Positions 15,835-24,887 of a stretch of 64,000 nucleotides of DNA are shown in pieces. This DNA comes from Pseudomonas gregormendelii (lineage in GTDB: Bacteria > Pseudomonadota > Gammaproteobacteria > Pseudomonadales > Pseudomonadaceae): positions 1 through 64,000 of the forward strand of contig NZ_JADEVO010000030.1 of assembly GCF_017114825.1 (NCBI RefSeq), read 5' to 3'. Under the pieces are notes generated by a model, which saw nothing but the letters and a program-made list of their open reading frames with translations, ran no database searches and had not been told where the DNA came from. Position numbers and translations under genes: made by a program. How positions within the stretch are numbered: position 1 is the first letter of the stretch; each line of letters opens with the position of its first letter.

Positions 15835-16898
15835 GACGACTCTCCTGCGTTCAATACGGCGGCCGCGCGTTCGAGCAAGGTCTTGACCGGGGCGGCAAGG
15901 CCCAGGCGCGGCGGGGTGGCGAGGTTATACCAGAGCCAGTCGGCCTCGGCCACGTGATGGGCCGCCTCCTGGACCTGGACCAGCCAGGGTTCGATGGATA
16001 ACTGGAAATGGCTGAAAGTGTGCACCAGGCTCGGCAAGGCTTGTTGCTGGCCCAGCTCCAGCGAGTGTTGAGTGGCCAGGTGTTGCAGGTCGTCCAGGTC
16101 ATCGAGCTCCGGAAGGCTCCACAAACCGCCCCACAAGCCCGTCGAAGGCCGACGGTAGAGCAGAATCGCGCCTTCGCCATTGGCCAGCATCGGCATCAGC
16201 GTGCGCTTCTGGGGCACGGCTTTGCGCGGTTTAGGGATCGGGTAGCGGGTTTCCAGGCCGAGCATGTGCGCTTCACAGCCTTTTTCCAGCGGACACAGCA
16301 GGCAACTGGGCTTGCTGCGAGTACAGAGCGTGGCGCCCAGGTCCATCATGGCCTGGGTGTAGGCGTTGACCCGATCATGGGGCGTGAAGCGCTCTGCGGT
16401 GGCCCACAGCTGTTTGGCCACCTTTGGCTCGCCCGGATATCCCTCCTGGGCCGTAAAGCGCGCCAGGACGCGTTTGACGTTGCCATCGAGGATCGGCGCA
16501 CGCATGCCCATGCTCAGGCTGGCGATGGCGCCGGCGGTAGACAGGCCGATACCTGGCAACTCGACCAGCTTGTCGACGTCCCGCGGAAATTCACCGGCGT
16601 AGTCGGCCACAATGATTTTCGCGGTTTTCTGCAGATTGCGCGCCCGTGTGTAGTAGCCCAGGCCGGTCCACAGGTGCAGCACTTCGTCTTCGGGCGCGGC
16701 AGCCAGGGCTTCGACCGTCGGCAACGAGGCCATGAAGCGGTCGAAGTAGTTCAGCACGGTGCTGACCTGGGTCTGCTGCAGCATGATCTCCGAGACCCAC
16801 ACCCGATACGGCGTGATGCCCTGCTGCCAAGGCAAATCGTGACGGCCGTGGCGGTCGTACCAATCCAGCACTGCTGCCGAAAACTGCTCGGATCTCAT
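15831..16898 (-). CDS. mutY: Adenine DNA glycosylase MutY
   Basis: 355 residues. It removes adenine mispaired with 8-oxoguanine. Catalytic Glu37 is in SEIMLQQTQV, the helix-hairpin-helix is LPGIGLSTAGA (114-124), catalytic Asp138 is in LDGN, and the [4Fe-4S] ligands are Cys192, Cys199, Cys202 and Cys208. The C-terminal NUDIX-like domain (about 230-340), which senses 8-oxoG, is present. All key residues have E. coli numbering. Overlaps asmA upstream and yggX downstream by 4 bp each. Confidence 0.97.
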   Translation of the reverse strand: MRSEQFSAAVLDWYDRHGRHDLPWQQGITPYRVWVSEIMLQQTQVSTVLNYFDRFMASLPTVEALAAAPEDEVLHLWTGLGYYTRARNLQKTAKIIVADYAGEFPRDVDKLVELPGIGLSTAGAIASLSMGMRAPILDGNVKRVLARFTAQEGYPGEPKVAKQLWATAERFTPHDRVNAYTQAMMDLGATLCTRSKPSCLLCPLEKGCEAHMLGLETRYPIPKPRKAVPQKRTLMPMLANGEGAILLYRRPSTGLWGGLWSLPELDDLDDLQHLATQHSLELGQQQALPSLVHTFSHFQLSIEPWLVQVQEAAHHVAEADWLWYNLATPPRLGLAAPVKTLLERAAAVLNAGESS

Positions 16899-19114
16899 CG
16901 CTTGAACAGCCCTTTAAGTGCGTTTTTCAGTTCCGGACTGACTTTGTCGCCGAGTTTTTCGTCGATTTTTTCACTGAGCTTGTCTCCCGCGAGCCGGGTC
17001 GCGACCTGGCCCATGCGTTCGTTATCGAGGCGGCAAGCCTTGGCACCCAGTTCCAGTGGGCCGCGGCAGCGCAATGGCCACTCGATGCCGACGAACTTCT
17101 CGCCGACCTGGCAGGCCGGGTCGGGCATGTCGCTCTTGTCGCCTTCGACGATGATGCCGACGCGGTAATCCATGCCCAGCACGCGCAGGTCAACATCGCC
17201 ATCGCCATTGACGGTCATGCCGGGGATGCGCACTTTCAGGTCGGGGTTGCTGGCCACGCCGTTACGAAAGGTCAGGTTGCCCTTGAGCTCCTGGAAGGGC
17301 GTGTCCTTGCCGCGCGGCTCGCCGCTGAGGGTCTTGCGGTTGAGCGTGGCGATGCCTTTGCACAGCTGCTGTTCAAGGTTGGCATTGAGCAGCACGCCAT
17401 TGTTGATCGCGAAACTGGCGGTGCCGTTGAGGGTGTCGACAAGGGCTTTCTGGCTGTTGCCGCTGCCGGTCAGGTTGCTGTTGAGGGTGACCAGGCCTTT
17501 GACCGGCGGGTTTTTGCCTTGGCTTTCAAGGATTTTTTCCACCGGCACTTTGTTGATCTGGGTCTGCAGGTTCAGCGCCGGGACCTGTTGGCGCACATCG
17601 AGGGTGCCTTTGGCTTCGAAGTTACCTTCGTACAATTCGCCGCGCAGGTTTTCCAGGGTCAGCAGGCCATTTTGGCCGGTAGCCTTGAGGGCCGCGTTGC
17701 GGATCGGCAGCTTGTCGAGGGTGAGTTGGCCGAACGTCAGGTCGGCGTCGAGATCGAGTTTGCTCAGGCGCTCCACGGGCAACAGGCGATCGTTGCTCCA
17801 GGCTGTCTTGGTCGGCGCATCCGGCAGCGGAGTGCTGCCTGCGCCGGCCATGGCATTGGCTTCGGTGCTGGCCACTTCGGCCTGGCGCACTTGCGTTGCG
17901 CTATTGGCTTCGGCAGATTTTGGCTTCAGGTAACGGTCGACGTTGAAGGTGTCAGCCTTGAGCACCGCACGCAGCGATTGCCTGGCGAAGTCCTCGACGG
18001 CGATGCGACCGCTGAAGCTGCTGTCGTCGATTTTCAGGTTGATGTTGTCGAAGGCCACGCTGGTGGGCGTTGCGCTGACGCGACTGACCAGCTCGACCTT
18101 GCTCAGGCTGCCTTCGGCCATGGCCGGCAGGGTCTGGCCGATGCTGTCGACGAACTTGGCCAGGTCGAACTGGGCGATCGATAGCGCGCCGTTGACCTGA
18201 GGTGTCTTGTCGAGGTCGTTGACCTTCAGCTCGCCGAGTGCGCGAAGCTGGTTGGCGGAAATCTTGATGCCGGTCCATTCGGCGACGTTCGCCGCTTTAT
18301 CCAGCAAAAGCTGGCCCTGTGCGGCGAAAGTCATGGTCTTGCCTTGCAGCGGATCGCCGGCGACTTCCCCGGTCAATTTCATGTCTTCGAACTTGTAGCG
18401 CTGCAGGGCGCGTTCGAAACGCAGTTCGCCGTTCAGTTCAGTGCGAACCCGCAGGACTGGCTGATTGGTGCCAAGGAACGCGGTGAGTTTGACCGGAATA
18501 TTGGTCGAATCATGCACGGCACCGGTGCTGAGCTGGATGCTTTCGGCGCTGAACTGCTTGCCGGTCTTTTCGTCGCTGTATTCAACCCGGGCGTTATTGA
18601 CAGTCAGGCTGTCGATGTCCAGGCGAATGGGCTGGGCGGGTTTTTCCGCCTGGGCCGTGGTCTCGCTGGCAGGCTCACCGGGGGTGGCAGTTGGCGTGGT
18701 CTGAGTGGCAGGCACCTTGCCGATGTCTTCCCAGTTGCCGTGGCCGTCCTTGTCGCGGTTCAGGCGCAGGTTCAGGCCTTCGACCCGCACATCGCTCATT
18801 TGGACTTCGCGGCGCAGCAGGGGCAGCACGCGAACGGATAGGCCGAGCATTTGCAGGTCGGCGAAGGGTTCGGCGGGTTTGGCCAGGGTCGCGACACTGG
18901 CTTCGTGCAATTCCAGGCCCAGCCACGGGAACAGGCTCCAGCCGATGTCGCCATTGAGCGTCAGCTCGATGTGGGCCTTGTCGCGGGCTATCTGGCGAAT
19001 CTCGTCTTTATAGTCATTGGGATCAAAGAGGTGGGTCAGTGCAAAACCCAGGGCCACAATGATCAGCAATAGCCCGAGAAGTACCAGACCCAGGATTTTG
19101 CCGAACGCTTTCAT
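16895..19114 (-). CDS. AsmA-family envelope protein
   Basis: 739 residues from the ATG at 19112-19114 (AAGGA 8 bp upstream). One N-terminal membrane anchor (ILGLVLLGLLLIIVALGF, about 5-22), then a long periplasmic beta-rich body: AsmA N-terminal domain (to about 250) and the C-terminal AsmA_2 region with LETLRGELYEG-like repeats and GTASFAINNGVLLNANLEQQ. A Pro/Thr/Ala-rich linker lies near 150-170. AsmA-like proteins are bridge-type proteins tied to outer-membrane phospholipid homeostasis; the role of this paralogue is unproven. First gene of the asmA-mutY-yggX overlapping unit. Confidence 0.9.
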   Translation of the reverse strand: MKAFGKILGLVLLGLLLIIVALGFALTHLFDPNDYKDEIRQIARDKAHIELTLNGDIGWSLFPWLGLELHEASVATLAKPAEPFADLQMLGLSVRVLPLLRREVQMSDVRVEGLNLRLNRDKDGHGNWEDIGKVPATQTTPTATPGEPASETTAQAEKPAQPIRLDIDSLTVNNARVEYSDEKTGKQFSAESIQLSTGAVHDSTNIPVKLTAFLGTNQPVLRVRTELNGELRFERALQRYKFEDMKLTGEVAGDPLQGKTMTFAAQGQLLLDKAANVAEWTGIKISANQLRALGELKVNDLDKTPQVNGALSIAQFDLAKFVDSIGQTLPAMAEGSLSKVELVSRVSATPTSVAFDNINLKIDDSSFSGRIAVEDFARQSLRAVLKADTFNVDRYLKPKSAEANSATQVRQAEVASTEANAMAGAGSTPLPDAPTKTAWSNDRLLPVERLSKLDLDADLTFGQLTLDKLPIRNAALKATGQNGLLTLENLRGELYEGNFEAKGTLDVRQQVPALNLQTQINKVPVEKILESQGKNPPVKGLVTLNSNLTGSGNSQKALVDTLNGTASFAINNGVLLNANLEQQLCKGIATLNRKTLSGEPRGKDTPFQELKGNLTFRNGVASNPDLKVRIPGMTVNGDGDVDLRVLGMDYRVGIIVEGDKSDMPDPACQVGEKFVGIEWPLRCRGPLELGAKACRLDNERMGQVATRLAGDKLSEKIDEKLGDKVSPELKNALKGLFKR

Positions 19115-19192
19115 GGGCGAGTCCTTGTAGTTAGTCAAATTCGAAATTCAGCCGGGGAGTATAGCGCCTCGGGGACGACGATCGGTCGGCGA

Positions 19193-19597
19193 TCACGTTG
19201 TCAGTTCATCCAGCGACACTTTCAGCTTGGCGGCGAGCGCCTGGGCTTCGAGATGGCCGGCGGGAGCCAGCAGGTGCAAGGTGGCGCCGGCGTCGCGGGC
19301 CATTTTCCGCGCCTCGTCCACCAGGCGTTCGGCGACGCCGCGTCGACGGGTGACCTTGCGCACGCACAATTGCGACAGGTGCCAGACGTTCTGGTGCCGT
19401 TGCAGGCGAGCTGCACCCAGCAACCGGTCATTGAAGCGCCCGGCGATCAGTGAGCCATCGCCCAGGCAGGCTTCGATCAACTGTTGCGGCGAGGCAAAGG
19501 GTGCGAAGAGCCACTGCGGCGCATCAAGGTAGATCTTCTGCAGGTCTTGCTGATCCTGATAGTTGGCTTCTTTGAGCGACTCGACAACGATCGGCAT
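19193..19597 (-). CDS. PanZ/PanM-like GNAT protein
   Basis: 134 residues from the ATG at 19595-19597 (GGAG 5 bp upstream); upstream codons are not coding. It resembles E. coli PanZ (PanM, 127 residues): DQQDLQKIYLDAPQWL near the N-terminus, AGRFNDRLLGAARL, and the acetyl-CoA loop VRKVTRRRGVAERLVDEAR. In E. coli, PanZ with acetyl-CoA drives maturation of aspartate decarboxylase PanD and feeds back on coenzyme A synthesis. No pan gene is nearby. A general GNAT acetyltransferase remains possible. Confidence 0.75.
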   Translation of the reverse strand: MPIVVESLKEANYQDQQDLQKIYLDAPQWLFAPFASPQQLIEACLGDGSLIAGRFNDRLLGAARLQRHQNVWHLSQLCVRKVTRRRGVAERLVDEARKMARDAGATLHLLAPAGHLEAQALAAKLKVSLDELTT

Positions 19598-19819
19598 GGC
19601 GGCTCCAGCGTGAAAGAGATCAGATGACGTGCAAAAGGTGATGGCAGATTGATTTTTCTGCCACGCGCAAATGGTAACCTCTGCTGGTACGTCCGTCCTT
19701 CTGCGACTTGATGTTGCATCAAAATGGAGCTTCATCTGACAAGACAGTCATGCCTGTGTGCATAAAGGCTGGGGATGAGCAGTGGCTGGCGAACAATACT
19801 AATAATTGGGGGATACACA

Positions 19820-21481
19820 ATGACCACGAGCATCACGGCTGACGGCATAGCCGGCCAGCCTGCGTTCCTGTCCAAGGAACGCATCATCGCCAAGCCCGGT
19901 TTCAACCGTTGGCTGGTACCGCCAGCCGCACTGGCGATCCACCTGTGCATCGGCATGGCCTACGGCTTTTCGGTGTTCTGGCTGCCGTTGTCCAAAGCCC
20001 TGGGTGTGACCGCACCGGTGGCTTGCGCGCCGGACATGAGCTTTATTTCGCAAATCTTCTCCTCCCAGTGCGACTGGCCGATCTCGATGCTCGGCTGGAT
20101 CTACACCCTGTTCTTCATTTTCCTCGGTTGCTCGGCGGCGATCTGGGGTGGCTGGCTGGAACACGCCGGGCCGCGCAAGGCTGGCGTAGTGTCGGCATTG
20201 TGCTGGTGTGGTGGTCTGCTGATATCGGCGCTGGGGATTTATACCCACCAGATCTGGCTGATGTGGGTAGGTTCCGGGGTCATTGGCGGCATCGGCCTTG
20301 GTTTGGGCTACATTTCGCCGGTTTCGACCCTGATCAAGTGGTTCCCGGACAAACGCGGCATGGCCACTGGCATGGCGATCATGGGCTTCGGTGGTGGCGC
20401 TATGGTGGGGGCTCCGCTCGCTGCCGCGCTGATGGGGCATTTTGCCTCGCCGACCAGCGTCGGGGTGTGGCAAAGCTTCCTGGTAATGGCCGCAATCTAC
20501 TTCGTGTTCATGATCGGCGGCGCACTGTCCTACCGCGTTCCGCCAACGGGCTGGAAGCCTGAGGGCTGGACTGCCCCGGCCAAGAAAACTGCGAATGCGA
20601 TGATCACCCATCGCCATGTGCACGTGAATGTGGCGTGGAAAACCCCGCAATTCCGCCTGGTTTGGCTGGTTCTGTGCCTCAACGTGTCTGCCGGTATCGG
20701 CATCCTGGGCATGGCGTCGCCGCTGTTGCAGGAAGTGTTTGGCGGCAAGCTGATCGGTGTCGACCTGCCATTTGGCCAACTGGATGCCGGGCAACTGGCT
20801 TCGATCGCTGCCATTGCGGCAGGTTTTACCGGGTTGCTGAGCCTGTTCAACATCGGTGGTCGTTTCTTCTGGGCGTCGTTCTCGGACTACCTGGGCCGCA
20901 AAAACACTTATTTCGTGTTCTTCGCCCTGGGTTTCGCACTGTACGCGCTGATCCCGAACCTGGGCCACCTGGGCAATATCGCGCTGTTCGTGGCGGCGTT
21001 TTGCATCATCCTGTCGATGTACGGCGGTGGTTTTGCGACGGTGCCGGCTTACCTGGCGGACCTGTTCGGCACCCAGATGGTGGGGGCGATTCACGGTCGC
21101 CTACTGACCGCATGGGCGGCGGCGGGTGTGTTGGGGCCGGTGCTGGTGAACTACCTGCGCGAGTATCAGCTGAGCATTGGGGTGGAGCGCGCGGCAGCGT
21201 ATGACATCACCTTGTACATCCTGGCAGGCCTGCTGGTGTTGGGCTTCCTGTGCAACCTGCTGGTGCGGCCGGTGGCGGACAAGTACTTCATGACCGACGC
21301 CGAACTGGCCGCCGAACAGGCGCTGGGTCACGACAAGGGCGCTGACAGCACTACCGTGCTGGAGTGGAAAGCCGCCCCGGGTACCAAGCCGCTGGCGATT
21401 GCCGCCTGGCTGGTGGTGGGCATTCCGTTGGCGTGGGGTGTCTGGGTGACCCTGCAGAAAACGGCGGTGCTGTTTCACTAA
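19820..21481 (+). CDS. OFA-family MFS transporter
   Basis: 553 residues from ATG 19820 (GGGGGA upstream). Twelve membrane helices with the MFS A-like motif KWFPDKRGMATGMAIMGFG between helices 4 and 5, and GRFFWASFSDYLGRKNTYFV between 8 and 9. The N-terminal WLVPPAALAIHLCIGMAYGF and an extended first periplasmic loop containing two cysteines (ACAPDMS ... SSQCDWP) are typical of the oxalate/formate antiporter group. The substrate is not predictable, and no oxalate or formate enzyme is adjacent. The C-terminus is longer than usual, with an extra helix LAIAAWLVVGIPLAWGVWV. Single-gene unit. Confidence 0.88.
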   Translation: MTTSITADGIAGQPAFLSKERIIAKPGFNRWLVPPAALAIHLCIGMAYGFSVFWLPLSKALGVTAPVACAPDMSFISQIFSSQCDWPISMLGWIYTLFFIFLGCSAAIWGGWLEHAGPRKAGVVSALCWCGGLLISALGIYTHQIWLMWVGSGVIGGIGLGLGYISPVSTLIKWFPDKRGMATGMAIMGFGGGAMVGAPLAAALMGHFASPTSVGVWQSFLVMAAIYFVFMIGGALSYRVPPTGWKPEGWTAPAKKTANAMITHRHVHVNVAWKTPQFRLVWLVLCLNVSAGIGILGMASPLLQEVFGGKLIGVDLPFGQLDAGQLASIAAIAAGFTGLLSLFNIGGRFFWASFSDYLGRKNTYFVFFALGFALYALIPNLGHLGNIALFVAAFCIILSMYGGGFATVPAYLADLFGTQMVGAIHGRLLTAWAAAGVLGPVLVNYLREYQLSIGVERAAAYDITLYILAGLLVLGFLCNLLVRPVADKYFMTDAELAAEQALGHDKGADSTTVLEWKAAPGTKPLAIAAWLVVGIPLAWGVWVTLQKTAVLFH

Positions 21482-21515
21482 GGGAAAGGCCTGAATTTCA
21501 GGCCAACACCCAACC

Positions 21516-21607
21516 CTGTGGGAGCGGGCTTGCCCGCGATTGCGGCCTGACAGTCGGCAGAAATGCTGAATGTGCAGGCCCTGTCGCGAGCAGGCTCACT
21601 CCCACAC
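21516..21607. repeat. REP pair (GTGGGAGC type)
   Basis: TGTGGGAGCGGGCTTGCCCG on the left arm and its inverted partner CGCGAGCAGGCTCACTCCCA at 21584-21603, about 45 bp apart. Inverted REP pairs (REPINs) of this type are frequent in P. fluorescens genomes and are mobilised by RAYT transposases, none of which is in the window. Confidence 0.85.
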
Positions 21608-21697
21608 TTGATTCATGTGTCTCCAGATATCGCTTGTATGGACATGTCTACCCGCCACACTCCTGAATTCACTCCGTCAGCGATATCACCTCTCGTG

Positions 21698-21726
21698 TTT
21701 CTGTTTCCCGCCCGCGCCCCTATAAT
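21698..21726 (+). promoter_or_regulatory. Putative sigma-70 promoter of hisB
   Basis: A perfect -10 (TATAAT, 21721-21726) lies 37 bp before the hisB ATG. The -35 (around TTTCTG, 21698) is weak. Confidence 0.5.
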
Positions 21727-21763
21727 GGATGCCTTTTTCGCCCAATGATTTGCGGAGCTGGTG

Positions 21764-22357
21764 ATGGCCGAACGTATGGCGTCAGTCGAGCGCGACACTC
21801 TGGAAACCCAGATTAAAGCCTCGATCAACCTGGATGGCACCGGAAAGGCCCGATTTGATATCGGTGTACCTTTTCTTGAGCACATGCTGGACCAGATCGC
21901 CCGTCACGGGCTGATCGACCTGGATATCGTCAGCAAGGGCGACCTGCATATCGACGACCACCACACCGTGGAAGACGTCGGCATCACCCTGGGTCAGGCT
22001 TTTGCCAAAGCCATCGGTGACAAAAAAGGCATCCGTCGCTACGGCCACGCCTATGTCCCGCTGGATGAAGCACTGTCGCGGGTAGTCATCGACTTCTCCG
22101 GCCGTCCTGGCTTGCAGATGCATGTTCCCTATACTCGCGCCACCGTTGGCGGTTTCGATGTTGACCTGTTCCAGGAATTCTTCCAGGGCTTCGTCAACCA
22201 CGCACTGGTCAGCCTGCACATCGACAATCTGCGTGGCACCAACACCCACCACCAGATCGAAACCGTGTTCAAGGCATTCGGCCGCGCCCTGCGCATGGCC
22301 GTCGAGCTCGATGACCGCATGGCCGGCCAAATGCCGTCGACCAAGGGCGTTCTGTAA
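21764..22357 (+). CDS. hisB: Imidazoleglycerol-phosphate dehydratase
   Basis: 197 residues, monofunctional bacterial HisB: sixth step of histidine synthesis. The manganese-binding histidine motifs are present: HMLDQIARHG, DDHHTVEDVG, and GTNTHHQIET. The start is the ATG at 21764 (GGAG 6 bp upstream) rather than the GTG one codon earlier. The TAATG overlap couples it to hisH. Confidence 0.97.
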   Translation: MAERMASVERDTLETQIKASINLDGTGKARFDIGVPFLEHMLDQIARHGLIDLDIVSKGDLHIDDHHTVEDVGITLGQAFAKAIGDKKGIRRYGHAYVPLDEALSRVVIDFSGRPGLQMHVPYTRATVGGFDVDLFQEFFQGFVNHALVSLHIDNLRGTNTHHQIETVFKAFGRALRMAVELDDRMAGQMPSTKGVL

Positions 22358-22995
22358 TGCAGACGGTCGCGGTAATCGATTACGGCATGGGCAACCTGCA
22401 CTCGGTGGCCAAGGCCCTCGAGCACGTCGGTGCCGGCAAGGTCCTGATCACCAGCGATGCCAATGTGATTCGCGAAGCCGACCGGGTGGTTTTTCCCGGC
22501 GTCGGCGCGATTCGCGACTGCATGGCCGAGATCCGGCGCCTGGGCTTCGATTCGCTGGTGCGCGAAGTCAGCCAGGACCGTCCGTTCCTCGGCATCTGCG
22601 TCGGCATGCAAGCCCTGCTCGATAGCAGTGAAGAGAACGACGGCGTTGACTGCATCGGCCTGTTTCCCGGCGCGGTGAAGTTCTTCGGCAAGGACCTGCA
22701 TGAAGATGGCGAGCATCTGAAGGTCCCGCACATGGGCTGGAACGAAGTGCAGCAGACGATCTCGCATCCGCTGTGGCACAACATTCCGGACCTGGCGCGT
22801 TTTTACTTCGTGCACAGCTACTACATCGCTGCCGGCAACGCGCGGCAGGTGGTGGGTGGCGGTCACTACGGTGTCGATTTCGCCGCGGCGCTGGCCGATG
22901 GCTCGCGTTTCGCCGTGCAGTTCCACCCGGAGAAGAGCCATACCCATGGCCTGCAATTGTTGCAGAACTTCGCTGCGTGGGATGGTCGCTGGTAA
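22357..22995 (+). CDS. hisH: Imidazole glycerol phosphate synthase, glutaminase subunit
   Basis: 212 residues. Class I glutamine amidotransferase that feeds ammonia to HisF. Nucleophile Cys81 in GICVGMQAL, catalytic His/Glu in QFHPEKS near the C-terminus, and oxyanion loop PGVG (47-50). Stop codon directly abuts the next gene. Confidence 0.97.
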   Translation: MQTVAVIDYGMGNLHSVAKALEHVGAGKVLITSDANVIREADRVVFPGVGAIRDCMAEIRRLGFDSLVREVSQDRPFLGICVGMQALLDSSEENDGVDCIGLFPGAVKFFGKDLHEDGEHLKVPHMGWNEVQQTISHPLWHNIPDLARFYFVHSYYIAAGNARQVVGGGHYGVDFAAALADGSRFAVQFHPEKSHTHGLQLLQNFAAWDGRW

Positions 22996-23250
22996 ATGGC
23001 CAGGAAAAAGCCGCCGATCCTGACCCTCACTCCCGAACAGGAGAATGAGGCCAATCACAAGATCAAGCGCTTCATGGAGGATCGCTTCGAACTGGACCTG
23101 GGTTCGTTCGAAGCGGCCGAAATCCTTGAGCTGTTTACCCGCGAAATTGCTCCGCACTATTACAACAGGGCGATTTTCGATGTGCAGACGCACCTTAAAG
23201 AAAGGTTCGAGAGCATCGAAAGCGACTTGTGGGCGCTCGAGAAAAACTGA
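22996..23250 (+). CDS. DUF2164 family protein
   Basis: 84 residues; its ATG follows the hisH stop with no spacing. Sequence runs KPPILTLTPEQENEANHKIK, then RFMEDRFELDLGSFEAAEIL, and PHYYNRAIFDVQTHLKERFE, the DUF2164 pattern. It is helical, soluble and of unknown function. Its fixed place between hisH and hisA in the histidine operon suggests a small accessory role or simple co-expression; nothing in it resembles an enzyme. Confidence 0.9.
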   Translation: MARKKPPILTLTPEQENEANHKIKRFMEDRFELDLGSFEAAEILELFTREIAPHYYNRAIFDVQTHLKERFESIESDLWALEKN

Positions 23251-23292
23251 TTTCCGAGCGAAGCTGAACAATCGAATTTGAAGGTTTGCCAG

Positions 23293-24030
23293 ATGCTGAT
23301 TATCCCCGCTATCGATCTCAAAGACGGTGCCTGTGTTCGTCTGCGCCAGGGCCGCATGGAAGATTCCACGGTGTTCTCCGATGACCCGGTGAGCATGGCC
23401 GCCAAGTGGGTGGAGGGCGGTTGCCGCCGTCTGCATCTGGTCGACCTGAACGGTGCTTTTGAAGGCCAGCCGGTCAATGGCGAGGTTGTCACTGCGATCG
23501 CCAGGCGCTACCCCAACCTGCCGATCCAGATCGGCGGCGGTATCCGTTCGCTGGAAACCATCGAGCACTACGTGAAAGCCGGCGTGAGCTATGTGATCAT
23601 CGGCACCAAGGCCGTGAAAGACCCCGCGTTTGTCGCCGAAGCCTGCCGCGCATTCCCTGGCAAGGTAATCGTTGGCCTGGATGCCAAGGACGGCTTCGTC
23701 GCTACCGACGGCTGGGCTGAGATCAGCACCGTGAACGTCATCGACCTGGCCAAACAATTCGAATCCGACGGTGTGTCTGCCATCGTTTATACCGACATCG
23801 CCAAAGACGGCATGATGCAGGGCTGCAACGTTTCGTACACCGCTGCGCTGGCGGCTGCCACGCGTATTCCGGTGATTGCTTCCGGCGGCATCCACAACCT
23901 GGGTGACATCAAGTCGCTGCTCGACGCCAAGGCGCCAGGCATCATCGGCGCCATCACCGGCCGCGCGATCTACGAAGGCACCCTCGACGTCGCCGAAGCG
24001 CAAGCTTTCTGCGATTCGTATAAAGGCTGA
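23293..24030 (+). CDS. hisA: ProFAR isomerase HisA
   Basis: 245 residues from the ATG at 23293, which has AAGG 9 bp upstream; an in-frame TTG at 23278 is less likely. (beta/alpha)8 barrel with the catalytic Asp8 in IPAIDLKDGACVRLRQG and the second in GLDAKDG; phosphate loops IQIGGGIRS and IASGGIHN. It opens the sugar ring of ProFAR in histidine synthesis. Confidence 0.97.
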   Translation: MLIIPAIDLKDGACVRLRQGRMEDSTVFSDDPVSMAAKWVEGGCRRLHLVDLNGAFEGQPVNGEVVTAIARRYPNLPIQIGGGIRSLETIEHYVKAGVSYVIIGTKAVKDPAFVAEACRAFPGKVIVGLDAKDGFVATDGWAEISTVNVIDLAKQFESDGVSAIVYTDIAKDGMMQGCNVSYTAALAAATRIPVIASGGIHNLGDIKSLLDAKAPGIIGAITGRAIYEGTLDVAEAQAFCDSYKG

Positions 24031-24039
24031 GGACTGACT

Positions 24040-24810
24040 ATGGCGCTGGCCAAACGCATCATCCCTTGCCTGGACGTGGACAACGGCCGGGTCGTCAAGG
24101 GTGTGAAGTTCGAGAACATCCGCGATGCCGGTGATCCGGTGGAAATCGCCCGTCGCTACGACGAGCAGGGCGCTGACGAGATTACCTTTCTCGACATCAC
24201 CGCCAGCGTCGATGGCCGCGACACCACGCTGCATACCGTCGAGCGCATGGCCAGCCAGGTATTCATCCCGCTGACCGTGGGCGGCGGCGTGCGTACCGTG
24301 CAGGACATTCGCAACTTGCTCAATGCCGGCGCGGACAAGGTCTCGATCAATACCGCGGCCGTGTTCAACCCGGAATTCGTCGGCGAAGCTGCCCAGCATT
24401 TCGGTTCGCAGTGCATCGTTGTCGCCATTGACGCCAAGAAAGTCTCTGGCCCGGGCGAAACCCCGCGCTGGGAAATCTTCACCCACGGCGGGCGCAAACC
24501 TACCGGTCTCGACGCGGTGGAGTGGGCGAAGAAGATGGAAGGCCTGGGCGCCGGTGAAATCCTGCTGACCAGCATGGACCAGGACGGCATGAAAAACGGC
24601 TTCGACCTGGGCGTGACTCGCGCCATCAGCGATGCACTGGGGATCCCGGTGATCGCCTCGGGTGGCGTCGGCAACCTGCAGCATCTGGCCGATGGCATTA
24701 TCGAAGGTCACGCCAGTGCCGTGCTGGCGGCGAGTATCTTCCACTTCGGCGAATACACCGTGCAGGAAGCCAAGGCCTACATGGCTCATCGCGGCATTGT
24801 GATGCGCTGA
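24040..24810 (+). CDS. hisF: Imidazole glycerol phosphate synthase, cyclase subunit
   Basis: 256 residues. (beta/alpha)8 partner of HisH. Catalytic Asp11 in IIPCLDVDNGRVVKG, phosphate motifs LTVGGGVRTVQDIRNLL and VIASGGVGNLQHL. GAGG precedes the ATG. Close paralogue of HisA nine bases upstream. Confidence 0.97.
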   Translation: MALAKRIIPCLDVDNGRVVKGVKFENIRDAGDPVEIARRYDEQGADEITFLDITASVDGRDTTLHTVERMASQVFIPLTVGGGVRTVQDIRNLLNAGADKVSINTAAVFNPEFVGEAAQHFGSQCIVVAIDAKKVSGPGETPRWEIFTHGGRKPTGLDAVEWAKKMEGLGAGEILLTSMDQDGMKNGFDLGVTRAISDALGIPVIASGGVGNLQHLADGIIEGHASAVLAASIFHFGEYTVQEAKAYMAHRGIVMR

Positions 24811-24887
24811 ACAAACGGTACAGGCCAGTGGACATCATGGCGGGCTCAAGGCACTCTTGGGTACGCCATGGATCTCGGTAGCCAGAC

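Noticed and set aside
21487..21504. Terminator after the OFA transporter (GGCCTGA / TCAGGCC)
   Set aside because: Short stem and no T-run; left out as a feature.
22129..24789. Minus-strand open frame of 886 codons opposite the his operon
   Set aside because: Antisense to well-conserved hisB/H/A/F; such long frames come from GC-rich codon usage. No domain or start signal.
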